Source of the DNA: UBA4615 sp046046245
Lineage (GTDB): Bacteria > Pseudomonadota > Gammaproteobacteria > Burkholderiales > Burkholderiaceae_E
Assembly: GCA_046046245.1 (NCBI GenBank)
Contig: JBJOKE010000030.1
Location: 1-64,000 of the forward strand
DNA length: 64,000 bases
Reading direction: 5' to 3'
A model generated the notes under the pieces. The model did no database searches. It saw nothing but the letters and a program-made list of their open reading frames with translations, and was not told the origin of the DNA. Positions 41,522 through 51,644 of the stretch are shown in pieces (the first letter of the stretch is position 1; every line of letters begins with the position of its first letter). The translations under genes were made by a program, and so were the position numbers.

Positions 41522-42550
41522 TCAGCGCCGCGTGCGGGCACGCGGGTGCGCGGCGTCGTAGACCGCCGCGAGCCGCTGGAAGTCGAGCGAGGTGTAGACC
41601 TGCGTGGTCGCGATGCTCGCGTGACCGAGCAGCTCCTGCACCGCACGCAGGTCGCCGCTCGACTGCAGCAGGTGGCTCGCGAACGAGTGCCGCAGCACGT
41701 GGGGATGGACGTCGGCGGGCACGCCGCGCTCGATCGCGATCCGGCGCACCAGCCGCTGCACGGCGCGGTTCGACAGCCGCGCGCCGCGGCGCGACAGGAA
41801 GAGCGCATGCGCGTCGGCGCCCGGCACGAGCGCGACGAGCGCGGCGCGCTCGACGAGCCACGCGTCGAGCGCGGCGAGCGCCGCCGCGCCGACCGGGACG
41901 GTGCGCCGCTTGCCGCCCTTGCCGAGCACCTGCACCTCGGCCTCGTCGCGGATCAGCCAGCCGGTCGATCGGTAGGCGCCGGCCTGCGCGTAGCGCAGGT
42001 CGAGGCCGGTCAGCTCGGACAGCCTCAGGCCGCTCGAGTAGAGCAGCTCGACGATCGCCTGGTCCCGGCTGCGGGCGAAGCCGTCGTCGGCCGGATCATC
42101 GTCGCCGGGCTCGACGTAGCGCAGCGCGAGGTCGGGCGGCAGCGCCTTCGGCAGCCGCTTCGGCCGCTTCGGCGCGCGCACGCCGCGCGCGGGGTTGTGG
42201 CCCACCTCGCCGCGGCCGGCGAGCCAGTCGAAGAAGCCGCGCCAGGCCGACAGCCGCCGCGCGATCGAGGTCGGCGCGAGCCCCGCGCGCGCGGCCTGCG
42301 CGACCCAGCGGCGCACGTCGGCCTCGCCGAGCAGGGCCCAGTCGCGGCCGGCCGCCAGCGTGCGCAGCTCGGCGAGCTCCCGGCCGTAGGCGTCGATCGT
42401 GCGGGGCGAGCAGGCGCGCTCGGTGCGCAGCCGCGCGAGGAAGGCCACGACCGGGTCGGAGGCGGGCAGTGGCGCGAACGGCGCGGCCGAGGCGCCCGAC
42501 GGCGCGGCGACGGCCCGGTCCTCGGCTCCGGTCGGCGCGTCGGCGATCAT
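41522..42550 (-). CDS. xerC: tyrosine recombinase XerC
   Basis: 342 residues; resolves chromosome dimers at dif with XerD. N-terminal SAM-like domain (about 30-120, LRTERACSPRTIDAYGRELAEL) and catalytic domain with Arg in SSGLRLSELTGLD, Lys in LGKGGKRRTVPVG, HVLRHSFASHL, LGHASIATTQVYT. The nucleophile Tyr is in TTQVYTSLDF. The dapF-DUF484-xerC order is the classical xerC context, so this is not a mobile-element integrase. Start ATG at 42550. Confidence 0.94.
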   Translation of the reverse strand: MIADAPTGAEDRAVAAPSGASAAPFAPLPASDPVVAFLARLRTERACSPRTIDAYGRELAELRTLAAGRDWALLGEADVRRWVAQAARAGLAPTSIARRLSAWRGFFDWLAGRGEVGHNPARGVRAPKRPKRLPKALPPDLALRYVEPGDDDPADDGFARSRDQAIVELLYSSGLRLSELTGLDLRYAQAGAYRSTGWLIRDEAEVQVLGKGGKRRTVPVGAAALAALDAWLVERAALVALVPGADAHALFLSRRGARLSNRAVQRLVRRIAIERGVPADVHPHVLRHSFASHLLQSSGDLRAVQELLGHASIATTQVYTSLDFQRLAAVYDAAHPRARTRR

Positions 42551-42581
42551 CGCGGCCCTGCGTGCGGATGCGCCGTCGCGC

Positions 42582-43253
42582 TCAGGGCAGCAGCCGCGAC
42601 AGCGCGGCGCTGGCGATCTCGGCGATCCGCTCGAGGAAGGCCGTGCCCATGCCGGTCTGGAAGCGGGCCGGGTCGGGCGAGCCGAGCACCAGCAGCCCGA
42701 AGGCCTCGGGCGCCGCGCCCACGCGCAACGGCAGCAGCGCGATCGAGCGGGTCTGCGCGCCGCCTCCCGGCAGCCAGGTGGCCGCGCGGAAGTCGGCATT
42801 CGGGCCGCAGTACGGCTGCCGGACGCTGTCGGCGAGTGCGCGGACCTCGGGCTCGACCTCGGCCGCGACCGGCAGGTCGGCATGCTCGGGCGCGACGCGC
42901 CAGATGCGCAGCGCCACCTGCGGCACCGAGAACTCGGCCGACATGCCCTCGATCACGCGGTCCGGCAGCACGTGCAGCTCGCGCGCGCGCAGCAGCTCGC
43001 GCGTCCAGTGCTGCAGCCTGGCCGAGATCGCGTCGTTCTCCTGGCCGATCCGCAGCAGCTCGGCGAGCCGCATCTCGAGCGCCTTGTTCTTGTCGCGCAG
43101 CAGGTCCACCTGCCGCTCGACCAGCGAGACCGCGCGCCCGCCGTGCGGATGCGGAACGGTGATCGACGCGAGCAGCTCGGCGTTCGCATCGAAGAAGCCC
43201 GGGTTGTCGCGCAGGTACTGGGCGACCTGCTCGGCGCTGGCGATGTCGGTCAT
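42582..43253 (-). CDS. DUF484 family protein
   Basis: 223 residues with a GAF-like C-terminal domain (about 100-215). N-terminal EQVAQYLRDNPGFFDANAELLASI with the pattern FL..NP.FF, then a coiled coil (VSLVERQVDLLRDKNKALEM) are the family marks. No catalytic residues known. Always found between dapF and xerC in many proteobacteria, and this order holds here. Confidence 0.88.
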   Translation of the reverse strand: MTDIASAEQVAQYLRDNPGFFDANAELLASITVPHPHGGRAVSLVERQVDLLRDKNKALEMRLAELLRIGQENDAISARLQHWTRELLRARELHVLPDRVIEGMSAEFSVPQVALRIWRVAPEHADLPVAAEVEPEVRALADSVRQPYCGPNADFRAATWLPGGGAQTRSIALLPLRVGAAPEAFGLLVLGSPDPARFQTGMGTAFLERIAEIASAALSRLLP

Positions 43254-43268
43254 GCGGGTGGATCCGGG

Positions 43269-44159
43269 TCAGGCCGGGCGCGCGGACGCGACGGCGGGAA
43301 GGTGGACGGCGTCGAGGTCGATCTCGCCGGTGAAGACCGATACGGCCGGGCCGGTCATCAGCACCGGACCGCCGCGCCATTCGAGGGTCAGCGTGCCGCC
43401 GCGGGCCTCGACGTCGACGCGCGGATCGAGCAGCCCGCGGCGGATGCCGGCGACCACCGCCGCGCAGGCACCGCTGCCGCAGGCGAGCGTCTCGCCGGCG
43501 CCGCGCTCGAACACCCGCAGCCGCACGCGGTCGCGCGAGACCACCTGCATGAAGCCGGCGTTCACGCGGCGCGGGAACCGCGCATGGCCCTCGACCTGCG
43601 GGCCCTCGACCGCCACCGGTGCCGCGTCGACGTCGTCGACGACCTGCACCGCGTGCGGGTTGCCCATCGAGACGACCGAGATCCAGCGGACCGCGCCGCC
43701 CGGCAGCGCGAGCGGCCACAGCGTGTCTTCGCCCTCGCGCCGGCCCTCGAGGCCGGATGCGTCGAAGGGCACGCGAGCGGGCTCGAGCACCGGCGCGCCC
43801 ATGTCGACGGTCACGCGGCCGTCGTCCTCCATCCGGGGCTCGATGACGCCCGTCATCGTGCGCACGCGGATCGAGCGCTTGTCGGTCAGGCCCTGGTCGC
43901 GGACGAAGCGCACGAAGCAGCGCGCGCCGTTGCCGCACTGCTCGACCTCGCCGCCGTCGGCGTTGAAGATCCGGTAGACGAAGTCGATGCCGGGCGCATC
44001 GCCCGCCTCGACCAGCAGCATCTGGTCGGCGCCGACGCCGAAGTGACGGTCGGCGAGCGCGCGCCACTGCCCGGCGCTCAGGTCGACTCGCCGGCGCACG
44101 CCGTCGAGGACGACGAAGTCGTTGCCGGCGCCCTGCATCTTGGTGAACTTGAGGCGCAT
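43269..44159 (-). CDS. dapF: diaminopimelate epimerase
   Basis: 296 residues. Converts LL- to meso-diaminopimelate for lysine and peptidoglycan. MRLKFTKMQGAGNDFVVLD is the standard start, NADGGEVEQCGNGARCF holds the first catalytic Cys and ERGAGETLACGSGACAA the second. ATG at 44159 chosen; a TTG at 44177 overlapping the acyltransferase stop is possible. Confidence 0.95.
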   Translation of the reverse strand: MRLKFTKMQGAGNDFVVLDGVRRRVDLSAGQWRALADRHFGVGADQMLLVEAGDAPGIDFVYRIFNADGGEVEQCGNGARCFVRFVRDQGLTDKRSIRVRTMTGVIEPRMEDDGRVTVDMGAPVLEPARVPFDASGLEGRREGEDTLWPLALPGGAVRWISVVSMGNPHAVQVVDDVDAAPVAVEGPQVEGHARFPRRVNAGFMQVVSRDRVRLRVFERGAGETLACGSGACAAVVAGIRRGLLDPRVDVEARGGTLTLEWRGGPVLMTGPAVSVFTGEIDLDAVHLPAVASARPA

Positions 44160-44173
44160 CGACGAATTATCGC

Positions 44174-45082
44174 TCAATCGCCGTACACGCCCGGTTCCCC
44201 TTCAGGTCGCGTCTTGAACCGCTTGTGCGACCACAGGTACTGCGCCGGCAATTCGCGGACACGCTCCTCGATGAACGCGTTCATCCGGCGCGTGGCGGCC
44301 TCGAGGTCGTCGCCCGGGAAGTCCTCCCAGGCGGGGTAGAAGCGACCCGTGTAGCCGGCGGGCGTCATCCGCGCGACGAACGGGACGACCGCGGCGCCGG
44401 TGAGCTGCGCGAGCCGAGCGGTGGCGGTCACCGTGGCCGCGGGCACGCCGAAGAACGGCACGAAGACCGCGTCGCGGGCGCCGAGGTCCATGTCGGGCAG
44501 GTAGTAGAACGGCAGGCCGTCGCGCACCAGCCGGACCGCCGCGCGCACGCCCTGCTGGCGCGACAGCACGACGCCCTTGCCGAAGCGCTCGCGACCCGCG
44601 CGCATCGCCGCGTCGAGCACCGGGTTCTTCTGCCGCTGGTACATCGTCACGAACCGGTGGTCCATCGACAGGCGCACGCCGCAGGCGTCGAGCCCCACGA
44701 AGTGCGGCGCCAGCACGATCACCGGCCGGCCGAGGTGGGCGATCAGGTTCGACTCGTCCTCGATCGTGACGAGGGCGCGCAGCCGCTCGGGCGGTCCGTA
44801 CCAGCAGAAGAACCGGTCGAGGATGGATCGCATGAAGCCGCGGAAGTGCGCATGGCCGAGGCGGCGCCGCTCGCGCTCGCTCATCTCGGGAAAGCACAGC
44901 CGCAGGTTGACGAGGGTCACGTGGCGGCGCGGCCGCGCGAGCACCCAGGCGAGCGAGCCCAGCACGCCGCCCAGCGCGCGCAGCGCCGGCAGGGGCAGGC
45001 GCGAGACCGCCTTCAGCAGCCCGAGGCCGGCGCGCGAGGCCCAGTGGCCCCGGAACGGGGCCGCCTCCCCGGCCCCGCTCAT
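44174..45082 (-). CDS. LpxL/LpxM-type lipid A acyltransferase (second of two)
   Basis: 302 residues. N-terminal hydrophobic part, then the HX4D acyltransferase motif in APHFVGLDACGV and the DMDLGARDAVFVPFFG block. It adds a secondary acyl chain to lipid A. ATG at 45082 overlaps the stop of the upstream paralogue (ATGA). It ends just before dapF. Confidence 0.87.
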   Translation of the reverse strand: MSGAGEAAPFRGHWASRAGLGLLKAVSRLPLPALRALGGVLGSLAWVLARPRRHVTLVNLRLCFPEMSERERRRLGHAHFRGFMRSILDRFFCWYGPPERLRALVTIEDESNLIAHLGRPVIVLAPHFVGLDACGVRLSMDHRFVTMYQRQKNPVLDAAMRAGRERFGKGVVLSRQQGVRAAVRLVRDGLPFYYLPDMDLGARDAVFVPFFGVPAATVTATARLAQLTGAAVVPFVARMTPAGYTGRFYPAWEDFPGDDLEAATRRMNAFIEERVRELPAQYLWSHKRFKTRPEGEPGVYGD

Positions 45083-45924
45083 TCGGCCCCCCCCCGGACG
45101 TCGCCCGCTGCCGCCGCGCGCGGCGGCGTCTTGTAGCGGTTGTAGCCCCAGAAGTACTGGTCGGGGATCCGGCGGATCATCGCCTCCATCGCCGCGTTCA
45201 CGGCCGCCGGCGTCGGATCGCCGTCGAAGGCCTCGAAGCGCACCCGCCAGCCCGCCCCGGCCGGCAGCCGCTCCCCGCAGGCGAGCAGCACCGACGCGCC
45301 GGTCAGCCGGGCGAGCCGCTGCGGCAGCGTCATCGTGTAGGCGGGGCGGCCGAAGAACGGCGCCCACACGCCGTCGCCGTCGCTCGGGACCTGGTCGGGC
45401 AGCACGCCGATCGCCTCGCCGCGCCTGAGCGCGCGCAGCAGGCCGCGCACGCCCGCGGCGCTCGCCGGCACCGGCCGCACGCCGGGCGATTCCCGGCCGG
45501 TCTCCACCAGGCGGCGCACCGCCGGCAGCCTCGGCGGCTTGTAGAGCACGGTGATCGGTCCGGTGCGCGCGACCGCGCGGGCCGCGGCCTCGAAGCAGCC
45601 GAGGTGCGGCGTCAGCAGGATCACGCCGCGGCCCGCCGAGCGGGCCAGGTCGAGCACCTCCTGACCCTCGACGCGGATCAGCGCCTCGACCCGCGCGTCG
45701 TCGCCGAACCACACGAACGGCGTCTCGCCGGCCGCGCGGCCGGCCTGCTCGGCGGTGCGGCGCAGGCGGTCGGGATCGAGCAGCCCGGCGAGCGCGAGGT
45801 TGTCGGCCGACTTGCCGCGGTAGCCGGCCGACAGCGCGAGCGCGACACGGCCGAGGACGGCCCCCACGCCCTGCGTCCAGCGCAGGGGCAGGCGGGCGAC
45901 GAGACGGGACAGCCAGACGAGCAT
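45079..45924 (-). CDS. LpxL-type lipid A acyltransferase (first of two)
   Basis: 281 residues. HX4E motif in TPHLGCFEAAA (Glu instead of Asp as in many LpxL), PDQVPSDGDGVWAPFFGRPAYT and the C-terminal IRRIPDQYFWGYNRYK block. The ATG at 45924 is chosen over one at 45996, because that longer form would read through the metK promoter region. Tandem acyltransferases divergent from metK are standard in Burkholderiales. Confidence 0.88.
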   Translation of the reverse strand: MLVWLSRLVARLPLRWTQGVGAVLGRVALALSAGYRGKSADNLALAGLLDPDRLRRTAEQAGRAAGETPFVWFGDDARVEALIRVEGQEVLDLARSAGRGVILLTPHLGCFEAAARAVARTGPITVLYKPPRLPAVRRLVETGRESPGVRPVPASAAGVRGLLRALRRGEAIGVLPDQVPSDGDGVWAPFFGRPAYTMTLPQRLARLTGASVLLACGERLPAGAGWRVRFEAFDGDPTPAAVNAAMEAMIRRIPDQYFWGYNRYKTPPRAAAAGDVRGGAE

Positions 45925-45984
45925 CGGCGACGGACGGTCGCGGCGAGTGGCCTTTTCGACGCAGGGGCCGTCCTGGCTCCCGCA

Positions 45985-45990
45985 TATAAT
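45985..45990 (+). promoter_or_regulatory. TATAAT -10 element of metK
   Basis: A perfect TATAAT lies in the divergent region; no convincing -35 is found 16-18 bases upstream (CAGGGG). Transcription from here would give a leader of about 155 bases before metK. Confidence 0.5.
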
Positions 45991-46151
45991 GTCCACGCCG
46001 CCGAGTTAATGGGACAACTTGCGGGGCGGCATAGAAATTCTGCTAAAGCGTCGCCGGTTCTCCGAAGAGACGGCAACGCCGATCCGGTGGGACGGACGCC
46101 TTCGCGGCGGTCATCTTACCGGCTGTCCAGACCCCTTCCGGAGAACGCAAC

Positions 46152-47318
46152 TTGGCCAAGGACTTCCTCTTCACCTCGGAATCCGTTTCCGAGGGCCACC
46201 CCGACAAGGTCGCCGACCAGATCTCGGACGCGATCCTCGACGCCATCTTCACCCAGGACAAGTACTCGCGCGTCGCCGCCGAGACCCTGGTGAACACCGG
46301 CCTCGTGGTGCTCGCCGGCGAGATCACCACCGGTGCGCACGTCGACTACATCGACGTCGCCCGGCAGACGATCAAGGAGATCGGGTACGACAACACCGAG
46401 TACGGCATCGACTACAAGGGCTGCGCGGTCCTCGTCGCCTACGACAAGCAGAGTCAGGACATCGCGCAGGGCGTCGACGAGGGCCGGGGCATCGACCTCG
46501 ACCAGGGCGCCGGCGACCAGGGCCTGATGTTCGGCTACGCCTGCGACGAGACCCCGGTGCTGATGCCCGCCGCGATCTACTACGCGCACCGCCTGGTCGA
46601 GCGCCAGTCCGACCTGCGTCGCGACGGCCGCCTGCCCTGGCTGCGTCCGGACGCGAAGTCGCAGGTCACGCTGCGCTACGTCGACGGCAAGCCGCACTCG
46701 ATCGACACCGTGGTGCTGTCCACGCAGCACGCGCCCGACATCGAGCACGGCAAGCTGACCGAGGCGGTGATCGAGGAGATCGTGAAGCCCGTGCTGCCGA
46801 AGGAGCTGATCAAGGGCGAGATCCGCTACCTGATCAACCCGACCGGCCGCTTCGTCATCGGCGGTCCGCAGGGCGACTGCGGCCTGACCGGCCGCAAGAT
46901 CATCGTCGACACCTACGGCGGCGCGGCCCCGCACGGCGGCGGCGCGTTCTCCGGCAAGGACCCGTCGAAGGTCGACCGCTCGGCGGCCTACGCGGCGCGC
47001 TACGTCGCCAAGAACATCGTGGCCGCCGGCCTCGCGTCGAAGTGCCAGGTGCAGATCAGCTACGCGATCGGCATCGCCAAGCCCACCTCCGTGATGGTCA
47101 CGACCGAGGGCACCGGCAAGGTCTCCGACGAGAAGCTCGCCCAGCTCGTCCAGGAGCACTTCGACCTGCGTCCGAAGGGCATCATCCAGATGCTCGACCT
47201 GCTGCGTCCGATCTACCGCAAGACTGCCGCCTACGGCCACTTCGGCCGCGAGGAGCCGGAGTTCTCGTGGGAGCGGACGGACAAGGCCGCGGCGCTGAAG
47301 GCGGCCGCCGGCGTCTGA
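46152..47318 (+). CDS. metK: S-adenosylmethionine synthase
   Basis: 388 residues. Makes SAM from methionine and ATP. FTSESVSEGHPDKVADQISD is the N-terminal signature, GAGDQGLMFGYACDE the central hexapeptide region, and GGGAFSGKDPSKVDRSAAY the third. The start codon is TTG at 46152 (CGGAGAA is eight bases upstream); homologues begin at this same place. ahcY, tlyA and metF of the same methyl cycle lie 2 kb on. Confidence 0.97.
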   Translation: MAKDFLFTSESVSEGHPDKVADQISDAILDAIFTQDKYSRVAAETLVNTGLVVLAGEITTGAHVDYIDVARQTIKEIGYDNTEYGIDYKGCAVLVAYDKQSQDIAQGVDEGRGIDLDQGAGDQGLMFGYACDETPVLMPAAIYYAHRLVERQSDLRRDGRLPWLRPDAKSQVTLRYVDGKPHSIDTVVLSTQHAPDIEHGKLTEAVIEEIVKPVLPKELIKGEIRYLINPTGRFVIGGPQGDCGLTGRKIIVDTYGGAAPHGGGAFSGKDPSKVDRSAAYAARYVAKNIVAAGLASKCQVQISYAIGIAKPTSVMVTTEGTGKVSDEKLAQLVQEHFDLRPKGIIQMLDLLRPIYRKTAAYGHFGREEPEFSWERTDKAAALKAAAGV

Positions 47319-47345
47319 CGCTCCGCTTCGGCGACCCGCCACGCA

Positions 47346-47371
47346 GAAACGCCCGCTTCCGCGGGCGTTTC
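47346..47371. terminator. terminator hairpin between metK and the LuxR-type regulator
   Basis: GAAACGCCCGC and GCGGGCGTTTC form a perfect 11-base stem with a TTCC loop, inside an outer GCAGAA/TTCTGC pair. It lies 28 bases beyond the metK stop and 50 bases past the stop of the convergent response-regulator gene, so it may serve both. Confidence 0.7.
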
Positions 47372-47420
47372 CTCTTCTGCGGCTGACCGCCGTCCGAACC
47401 GGGCAGTGGCCGCGACCCGG

Positions 47421-48077
47421 CTAGACGAGCCCTGCCTGGACCGCGTACCGCGTGAGGCTCGCGACGTCGTGCAGGTCGAGCCGCTGCATCAGCTGGCCGC
47501 GGTGGAACTCGACCGTCTTGGGGCTGATCGCGAGCTCGCGCGCGATCTCCTTGTTCGACAGCCCCCGCGCGACCCGCAGCAGCACCTCGAGCTGGCGGCC
47601 GGTCAGTCCGCCCGGGGTGACCTCGGTCGACGCCGGCGCGTTCATCGCCTCGACCAGCACGTTCGAGATCCGGGGGCTGAGGTAGCGCTGGCCCGCGCAG
47701 ACCGCGTCGAGCGCGAGCTCGAGCTCGGAGAGCACGAAATCCTTCGACAGGAAGCCGTCGGCGCCGGTCTGCAGGGCGCGCGTGACGAACTCGCGCGAGT
47801 CCTGCGAGGAGAGGAAGACGATGCGCACCGACGGCGCGATCGCTCGGATCCCCGCCACCGCATCGATGCCCGACATGTCGGGCAGCATGATGTCGAGCAG
47901 CAGCAGCGGCGGGCGCATCGTCTCGATCATCCGCAGGCACTCGCCGACGTCCGAGGCCTCGCCCACCAGCCGGTAGCGCGACGACGACTCGAGCAGCGTG
48001 CGCAGGCCCGCACGAACGAGCACATGATCGTCTGCGATCAGGACACCACGTCGGAGGTCGGGGAAGGGGCCGGACAT
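47421..48077 (-). CDS. NarL/FixJ-type response regulator
   Basis: 218 residues. Receiver with VLIADDH, phosphoacceptor Asp in LLLLDIMLPDMSG, Ser in VFLSSQD and Lys in FLSKDF; then the LuxR HTH LTGRQLEVLLRVARGLSNKEIARELAISPKTVEFH. ATG at 48077 chosen. A HATPase protein is encoded 232 bases upstream on the same strand and is probably its partner. The gap 48078-48309 contains no gene. Confidence 0.88.
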   Translation of the reverse strand: MSGPFPDLRRGVLIADDHVLVRAGLRTLLESSSRYRLVGEASDVGECLRMIETMRPPLLLLDIMLPDMSGIDAVAGIRAIAPSVRIVFLSSQDSREFVTRALQTGADGFLSKDFVLSELELALDAVCAGQRYLSPRISNVLVEAMNAPASTEVTPGGLTGRQLEVLLRVARGLSNKEIARELAISPKTVEFHRGQLMQRLDLHDVASLTRYAVQAGLV

Positions 48078-48309
48078 ATGCGGCTCAGTGTAATCCACGA
48101 GCCACGGGCCTCGATCGAGGGAACTGCCGGGTGCGAACGGGGCGTTTCCGCATCGGGGAAACCGGCCGTTCGCCACGGCGCACACCGCCCTCCCGGCGGT
48201 CGACCGTCCGTCGGCCGGCGTCGTCCGGCCACGTCGGCGCGGCCGGCCCCGAGGCCGCGCGCGTTCGGCGCGGCCGGGCGGCGAGCGGACGCCGCAGGCC
48301 GTCGACGCG

Positions 48310-48987
48310 TCAGCCGAGGCGGGCGATCACCCGCAGGGTGTTCGGGCGTCCGGCCCCGCGCAGCACCTCCAGCCTGCCGCCGTTGCAGGCCGCGAGCAGC
48401 GAGGCGATCGGCAGGCCGAGCGCGAGGCCGGTCGGATCGCCGGCGCCCGGCTCGGAGCGGCCGGGCCGCAGCGCGGCCAGCGTCCAGCGCGGCATGGGCT
48501 CGCCGGGACCGGTCACCGAGAGCTGGTAGCCGCCGGTACCCTCGGCGCCGCGGACGCGGACCGTCGCACCCGCCGGCGCGTGCCGGCGCGCGTTGTCGAC
48601 GAGTTCGTGCAGCAGGCGGGACAGCTCGTCGAAATCGAAGCGGATCGTCGCGGGCACCACGTCGACGGCGAGCAGGCGTCCGCCAGGCAGCGGCGCGAGC
48701 ATCCGCCGCACCGACGCGCCGGACGAGTCGTCGGACCGCAGGAAGCAGCCGGGCGCGTCGGGAACGAGGAGCGGCGCGAGCGCGCCCATGATCCGTGCGG
48801 TATCGATCGTGCACGACGGCGGGAAGCCCTCGCCGATCGGCCCCGCGCGCAGCCGCGACTGCAGCGCCGCCCGCTCGAGGTAACGGCTCGCGTAGCGCGA
48901 CGGGTCGGCCGTGGCCGGCACGTCGGCGAGCGTCGCGCGCAGCGAGGGCGGCAGGGCTTCGGAGCGGTTTGCGTGGATCGGATGCAT
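48310..48987 (-). CDS. HATPase-domain protein (short histidine-kinase-like)
   Basis: 225 residues. The C-terminal 110 residues form a HATPase_c domain: N box LLHELVDNARRHAPAG, then a reduced G1 region, and GLALGLPIASLLAACNGGRLEV as G2. I see no DHp/H-box histidine and no membrane segment, so it is not a complete sensor kinase; it could be an ATPase or an anti-sigma-type kinase. The N-terminal half is unrecognised. It precedes the NarL-type regulator. Confidence 0.65.
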   Translation of the reverse strand: MHPIHANRSEALPPSLRATLADVPATADPSRYASRYLERAALQSRLRAGPIGEGFPPSCTIDTARIMGALAPLLVPDAPGCFLRSDDSSGASVRRMLAPLPGGRLLAVDVVPATIRFDFDELSRLLHELVDNARRHAPAGATVRVRGAEGTGGYQLSVTGPGEPMPRWTLAALRPGRSEPGAGDPTGLALGLPIASLLAACNGGRLEVLRGAGRPNTLRVIARLG

Positions 48988-49214
48988 CGGCGGGCTCGCG
49001 GATCGGGGGGGCCGGAGGACGGCGGGGAACGTGTGAGGATCGTAAGGACGCGGTGGCGTTCGGGCACCCCGGTCGACACCTTGGGCGATGCCCCGGTCGG
49101 TGCCGGGCGCCGCACTGCGTCACGTGCCGGGGTGTGCGGTCAGCGATGCCCCCTCGCGCCGCGATCACCCCACGAGCCGATCGGCGGCGCTTCCGGGCGG
49201 CCCGAGCGGGCGGC

Positions 49215-49290
49215 TATACTTCGCGCTGCCGAGGAGCGCTGCGACCCGAACGGGCCAGGCTCGGCGACCACAACTGCGCTCGCAACGGTC
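49215..49290 (+). ncRNA. S-adenosylhomocysteine (SAH) riboswitch of ahcY, with its -10 element
   Basis: The stretch GCCGAGGAGCGCTGCGACCC at 49228-49247, followed by CCAGGCTCGG (49255-49264) and GCGCTC (49276-49281), matches the conserved SAH riboswitch core. GCCGAG (49228-49233) pairs with CTCGGC (49260-49265), and GAGCGC (49234-49239) with GCGCTC (49276-49281). TATACT at 49215-49220 would start the RNA just before it. SAH riboswitches occur upstream of ahcY in beta- and gammaproteobacteria and raise expression when SAH, which inhibits methyltransferases, accumulates; ahcY follows at 49424. The rest of the 436-base region 48988-49423 holds no gene. Confidence 0.88.
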
Positions 49291-49318
49291 CCAGGACCCT
49301 TGCGGGCGTTTTGTTTTT
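49282..49318 (+). terminator. possible expression-platform terminator of the SAH riboswitch
   Basis: GCAA-C-GGTCC, a CA loop, GGACC-C-TTGC (49282-49303) form an imperfect hairpin followed by GGGCGTTTTGTTTTT. It starts at the base right after the last aptamer pairing arm. A ligand-controlled terminator would fit, but published SAH riboswitches include translational control, and the stem is weak. Confidence 0.45.
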
Positions 49319-49423
49319 CCGGGCACGCCCGGGCCTTCGTCGGCCCGCGCTCCCTGGCGAACACCGCGCTCACCCACGATCGCGTCGCGCCTCGCGCGAC
49401 TCCACCGAACGGAGCGAAGCAAC

Positions 49424-50848
<1,425 letters not shown>

Positions 50849-50852
50849 CGCG

Positions 50853-51644
50853 GTGGGGCGCGCGGACGTCGAGCTGGTCGCCCGCGGCCTGGCGCCCTCG
50901 CGCAGCGCCGCGGCGCGGCTGATCGCCGACGGCGCGGTCATGCTGGCGCACGGTACCGCCGTCGACCGGCCCTCGCAGCAGGTGGGGCCGTTCGACGAGT
51001 TGCGGGTCGCGTCCTCGGACGAGACCCGCTACGTCTCGCGTGCGGGGGCGAAGCTCGCCCACGCGCTCGAGGCCTCCGGCGTCGATCCGCGCGGCCGCGT
51101 CGTGCTCGACCTCGGCATGTCCACCGGCGGCTTCGCCGACTGCCTGCTGCAGGCGGGCGCGGCATGCGTGGTGGGCATCGAGGTCGGCCACGGCCAACTG
51201 CATCCGCGTCTGCGCGACGACCCGCGCGTCCGATGCCTCGAGCGCACGAACGTCCGCGACGCGACGCCCGATCTCGTCGCCACGAGCGTGCCCGAGGCGC
51301 CCGCCGAAGGCTTCTGCATGGCGGTCGCCGACCTGTCGTTCATCTCGCTCTCGAAGGCGCTGCCCGCGATCGACGCGCTGCTGGCACCCGGCGCGGTGGC
51401 GCTGCTGCTGGTCAAGCCTCAATTCGAGGTCGGTCCGTCCGGTCTCGACGGGCGCGGCGTCGTCACCGATCCGGTCGCGCGCGGCCGCGCGCTCGAGTCG
51501 GTGGCGCAGACATGCCGCGCGCTCGGCTGGACCGTGCACCGCGGCTTCGACAGCGCGCTGCCCGGCGGCGACGGCAACCTCGAGTCCTTCCTCCACGCGA
51601 GCGTGCCCGCCGCACGCCCGCCCCGCACCCGGATGCCCCGATGA
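50853..51644 (+). CDS. tlyA: TlyA family rRNA 2'-O-methyltransferase
   Basis: 263 residues. S4 domain (1-60, LVARGLAPSRSAAARLIADGAV) and an FtsJ-like methyltransferase: SRAGAKLAHALEA, VVLDLGMSTGGFADCLL (SAM site), KPQFEVG. TlyA methylates 16S and/or 23S rRNA in other bacteria; older annotation is hemolysin A. GTG start at 50853 decided by S4 alignment. Stop overlaps metF (ATGA). Confidence 0.88.
   Translation: MGRADVELVARGLAPSRSAAARLIADGAVMLAHGTAVDRPSQQVGPFDELRVASSDETRYVSRAGAKLAHALEASGVDPRGRVVLDLGMSTGGFADCLLQAGAACVVGIEVGHGQLHPRLRDDPRVRCLERTNVRDATPDLVATSVPEAPAEGFCMAVADLSFISLSKALPAIDALLAPGAVALLLVKPQFEVGPSGLDGRGVVTDPVARGRALESVAQTCRALGWTVHRGFDSALPGGDGNLESFLHASVPAARPPRTRMPR

Noticed and set aside
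41522..42550. Tyrosine recombinase as an integrase of a mobile element
   Set aside because: The dapF-DUF484-xerC order and sequence identify it as the housekeeping XerC; no att-like repeats or phage genes are nearby.
45925..45996. Upstream ATG giving a longer acyltransferase N-terminus
   Set aside because: It would place coding sequence over the metK TATAAT and add 24 residues unlike the family; the ATG at 45924 fits homologues better.
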